Both the position numbers and the translations under genes were made by a program. The notes beneath the pieces are model-generated. The model saw only the letters and a list, made by a program, of their open reading frames with translations, was not told where the DNA came from and ran no database searches. From Lewinella sp. W8 (GTDB lineage: Bacteria; Bacteroidota; Bacteroidia; Chitinophagales; Saprospiraceae), in NCBI RefSeq assembly GCF_004375085.3, contig NZ_SNAQ03000024.1, positions 31,602-95,601 of the forward strand: a DNA stretch of 64,000 bases. The letters are read 5' to 3'. Each line of letters begins with the position of its first letter. Position 1 is the first letter of the stretch. This document shows, piece by piece, positions 62,823 through 64,000 of the stretch.

Positions 62823-64000
62823 CTAGCGCACCACCACCATCTTCTTCGTAGCCGTAAAGTCACCGGCCGTGATCGTGTAGCTCAGCACACCGGCAGCGCC
62901 ACCAAGCTCACTTACGTTCAGCTCGATCACGTTGCGACCAGCAGCGCCCTCCAGTTCACGGACCAGCACTGTGCGGCCCTGGATGTCCTGGATGTTCAGC
63001 GTCACCTGACCGGCAGCAGCCAGCGTGTAGGCAATGCGCGTCGTTTCCGCTACCGGGTTGGGCGTGTTCTGCTCCAGACCGTTGATCGCCTCCGTGATCG
63101 CCAGATCACCGAAGTTCAGGTTCAGAGAACCAGCGCTTCCGTTAGCCGCCACACCTTCACGTACCGTGATGGCGTCCGTCAGGCTTACCGCCTCACTCAG
63201 GCGCATCGCCTCCGTAGCGCGTACTTCCACCTCGATGGTCGCCGCTCCATTGAAGGCCATGGCGATCATTCCCTCACCGGCACGGTTTAGGTTCATCGCT
63301 CCTTCGCCTTCGTAGGCTACGTTGACCAGCTCCAGACCCGCGGCCAGCTCCAGGGTACCCTGGAAGCCCGCCAGCTCACCGTTGCTGATTTTTACCGTGT
63401 GCGTCTGGCCCGCGGCCAGTTCGGCTTGCTCCACATTCAGCTCAAGTGCAGCACGGCCGCCAGCGCGCACCACGTTACCCAGCTCAACGCCCACAAAGTC
63501 CGCATCCGTCACGTTGCCCTGCAGGTTGTTCACGTTGTACACCTCGGGGAAGGTAACCATCCAGTTACCCGCCGTCAGGTTGTAGTCCGCCTCCACGAAG
63601 CGCCACGTAGCACCCGCGGGGTTCAGATCATCGGCCAGGCCAAGGATCACCCGGCGCATCGCCACCAGGTCGAAGATGTTCACGTCTGCGTCCATGTTGA
63701 CGTCGGCCGCCACGTGGTCGTAGCCCGTACCCAGCAGGTTCGAGCCCAGGATGTGGTTCGTGATCGCCACGATGTCCGTCACCGTCACGTTGCCGAAGTC
63801 GAAGGCGGCGTTGTAGGCCGGGCTGGCCGTGTAGTCCGCATCCACCTCCAGGTTACCGAAGCTGAACTGACCGTTGGCTGCCGTGGTCACCGTCTCGTCC
63901 ATGTTGTTATCACCCGTAAGCGTTACCTCAACGCCACCCATCACGTCGTCGTCCTGGGTAGTGATCAGACCAGAGAGCGAGCCACTGCTGCCCTCACACA
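62823..64000 (-). CDS. Secreted protein with T9SS type A sorting domain, 5' end beyond the window
   Basis: At least 391 residues of an exported protein, open to the window edge, so its start is outside. The visible part opens SGSLSGLITTQDDDVMGGVEVTL, a carboxypeptidase-regulatory-like beta domain, continues with a dockerin-like segment (DHVAADVNMDADVNIFDLVAMRRVILGLADD, calcium-loop residues D-N-x-D-x-x-V/N), then a cohesin-like region with alternating beta strands (VELGNVVRAGGRAALELNVEQAELAAGQTHTV). The end is a short T9SS type A sorting domain (NTPNPVAETTRIAYTLAAAGQVTLNIQDIQGRTVLVREL, last residues KKMVVVR). Probably cell-surface or secreted. Confidence 0.9.
   Translation of the reverse strand, partial: CEGSSGSLSGLITTQDDDVMGGVEVTLTGDNNMDETVTTAANGQFSFGNLEVDADYTASPAYNAAFDFGNVTVTDIVAITNHILGSNLLGTGYDHVAADVNMDADVNIFDLVAMRRVILGLADDLNPAGATWRFVEADYNLTAGNWMVTFPEVYNVNNLQGNVTDADFVGVELGNVVRAGGRAALELNVEQAELAAGQTHTVKISNGELAGFQGTLELAAGLELVNVAYEGEGAMNLNRAGEGMIAMAFNGAATIEVEVRATEAMRLSEAVSLTDAITVREGVAANGSAGSLNLNFGDLAITEAINGLEQNTPNPVAETTRIAYTLAAAGQVTLNIQDIQGRTVLVRELEGAAGRNVIELNVSELGGAAGVLSYTITAGDFTATKKMVVVR

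Noticed and set aside
62347..62851. Overlapping plus-strand ORFs of 75-113 codons
   Set aside because: They run through repeat B in three frames and share only the repeat-derived residues; no gene features.

Overview
The window looks like chromosomal DNA of a marine-type Bacteroidota, most likely the Saprospiria (Lewinella/Neolewinella-like). The grounds are: secreted proteins ending in type IX secretion (T9SS) sorting domains of both the short type A form (LRR protein at 32825-35002, partial protein at 62823-64000) and the gliding-motility-associated type B form (giant protein at 42069-49142); Bacteroidota-type promoters (TAnnTTTG, sometimes with an upstream TTG); a DUF5686 protein; many AQ-ending signal peptides; and AT-rich rather than Shine-Dalgarno leaders. 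The lineage call is inference. No rRNA, tRNA, CRISPR array, transposase or phage gene was found.

Layout. 1-6600: small accessory genes, nearly all on the minus strand (VOC protein with AraC regulator, DinB, lipoproteins, small membrane proteins, a SUKH/SMI1 protein and a YD-like secreted protein split by a frameshift). 6600-11200: a fused trehalose-6-phosphate synthase/phosphatase coupled to an esterase, then a 468-residue unknown. 11173-12076: about 900 bp without a convincing gene but rich in structure (promoter plus terminator giving a candidate small RNA, an inverted repeat, a 7-bp tandem array, copies of two dispersed repeats). 12077-23443: SPFH protein, NadR-like P-loop protein, M16 double protease, ABC exporter with a GNAT enzyme, GH3-family protein overlapping a 55-residue membrane ORF, a peroxiredoxin-like protein and a patatin. 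23630-28417: BlaI repressor with three matching operators, an M56/BlaR1-type sensor fused to ankyrin repeats, and a beta-lactamase-fold serine hydrolase. 28600-42000: SDR, membrane-anchored patatin, T9SS LRR protein, lipoamide dehydrogenase, a GCS2-CBS fusion and serine ammonia-lyase. 42069-54932: a 2357-residue M43-type surface protease with an exactly periodic repeat array, a RoxA-like diheme cytochrome overlapping a catalase-like protein, and a DUF5686 protein. 54942-58813: a compact five-gene minus-strand operon (membrane helical protein, asparagine-synthetase-like PP-loop enzyme, cupin, ABC permease, ABC ATPase). 59154-64000: adenosylhomocysteinase, small genes, an alpha/beta-hydrolase lipoprotein, repeat arrays, and a T9SS protein cut by the window edge.

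The best candidates for something undescribed are the five-gene PP-loop/cupin/ABC operon (54942-58813), the BlaI/M56-ankyrin signalling pair with its triple operator, and two families of dispersed non-coding repeats seen at 11.5, 28.5, 58.9, 60.6 and 62.3-62.7 kb. All functional statements rest on motif recognition by eye; no database search was run.
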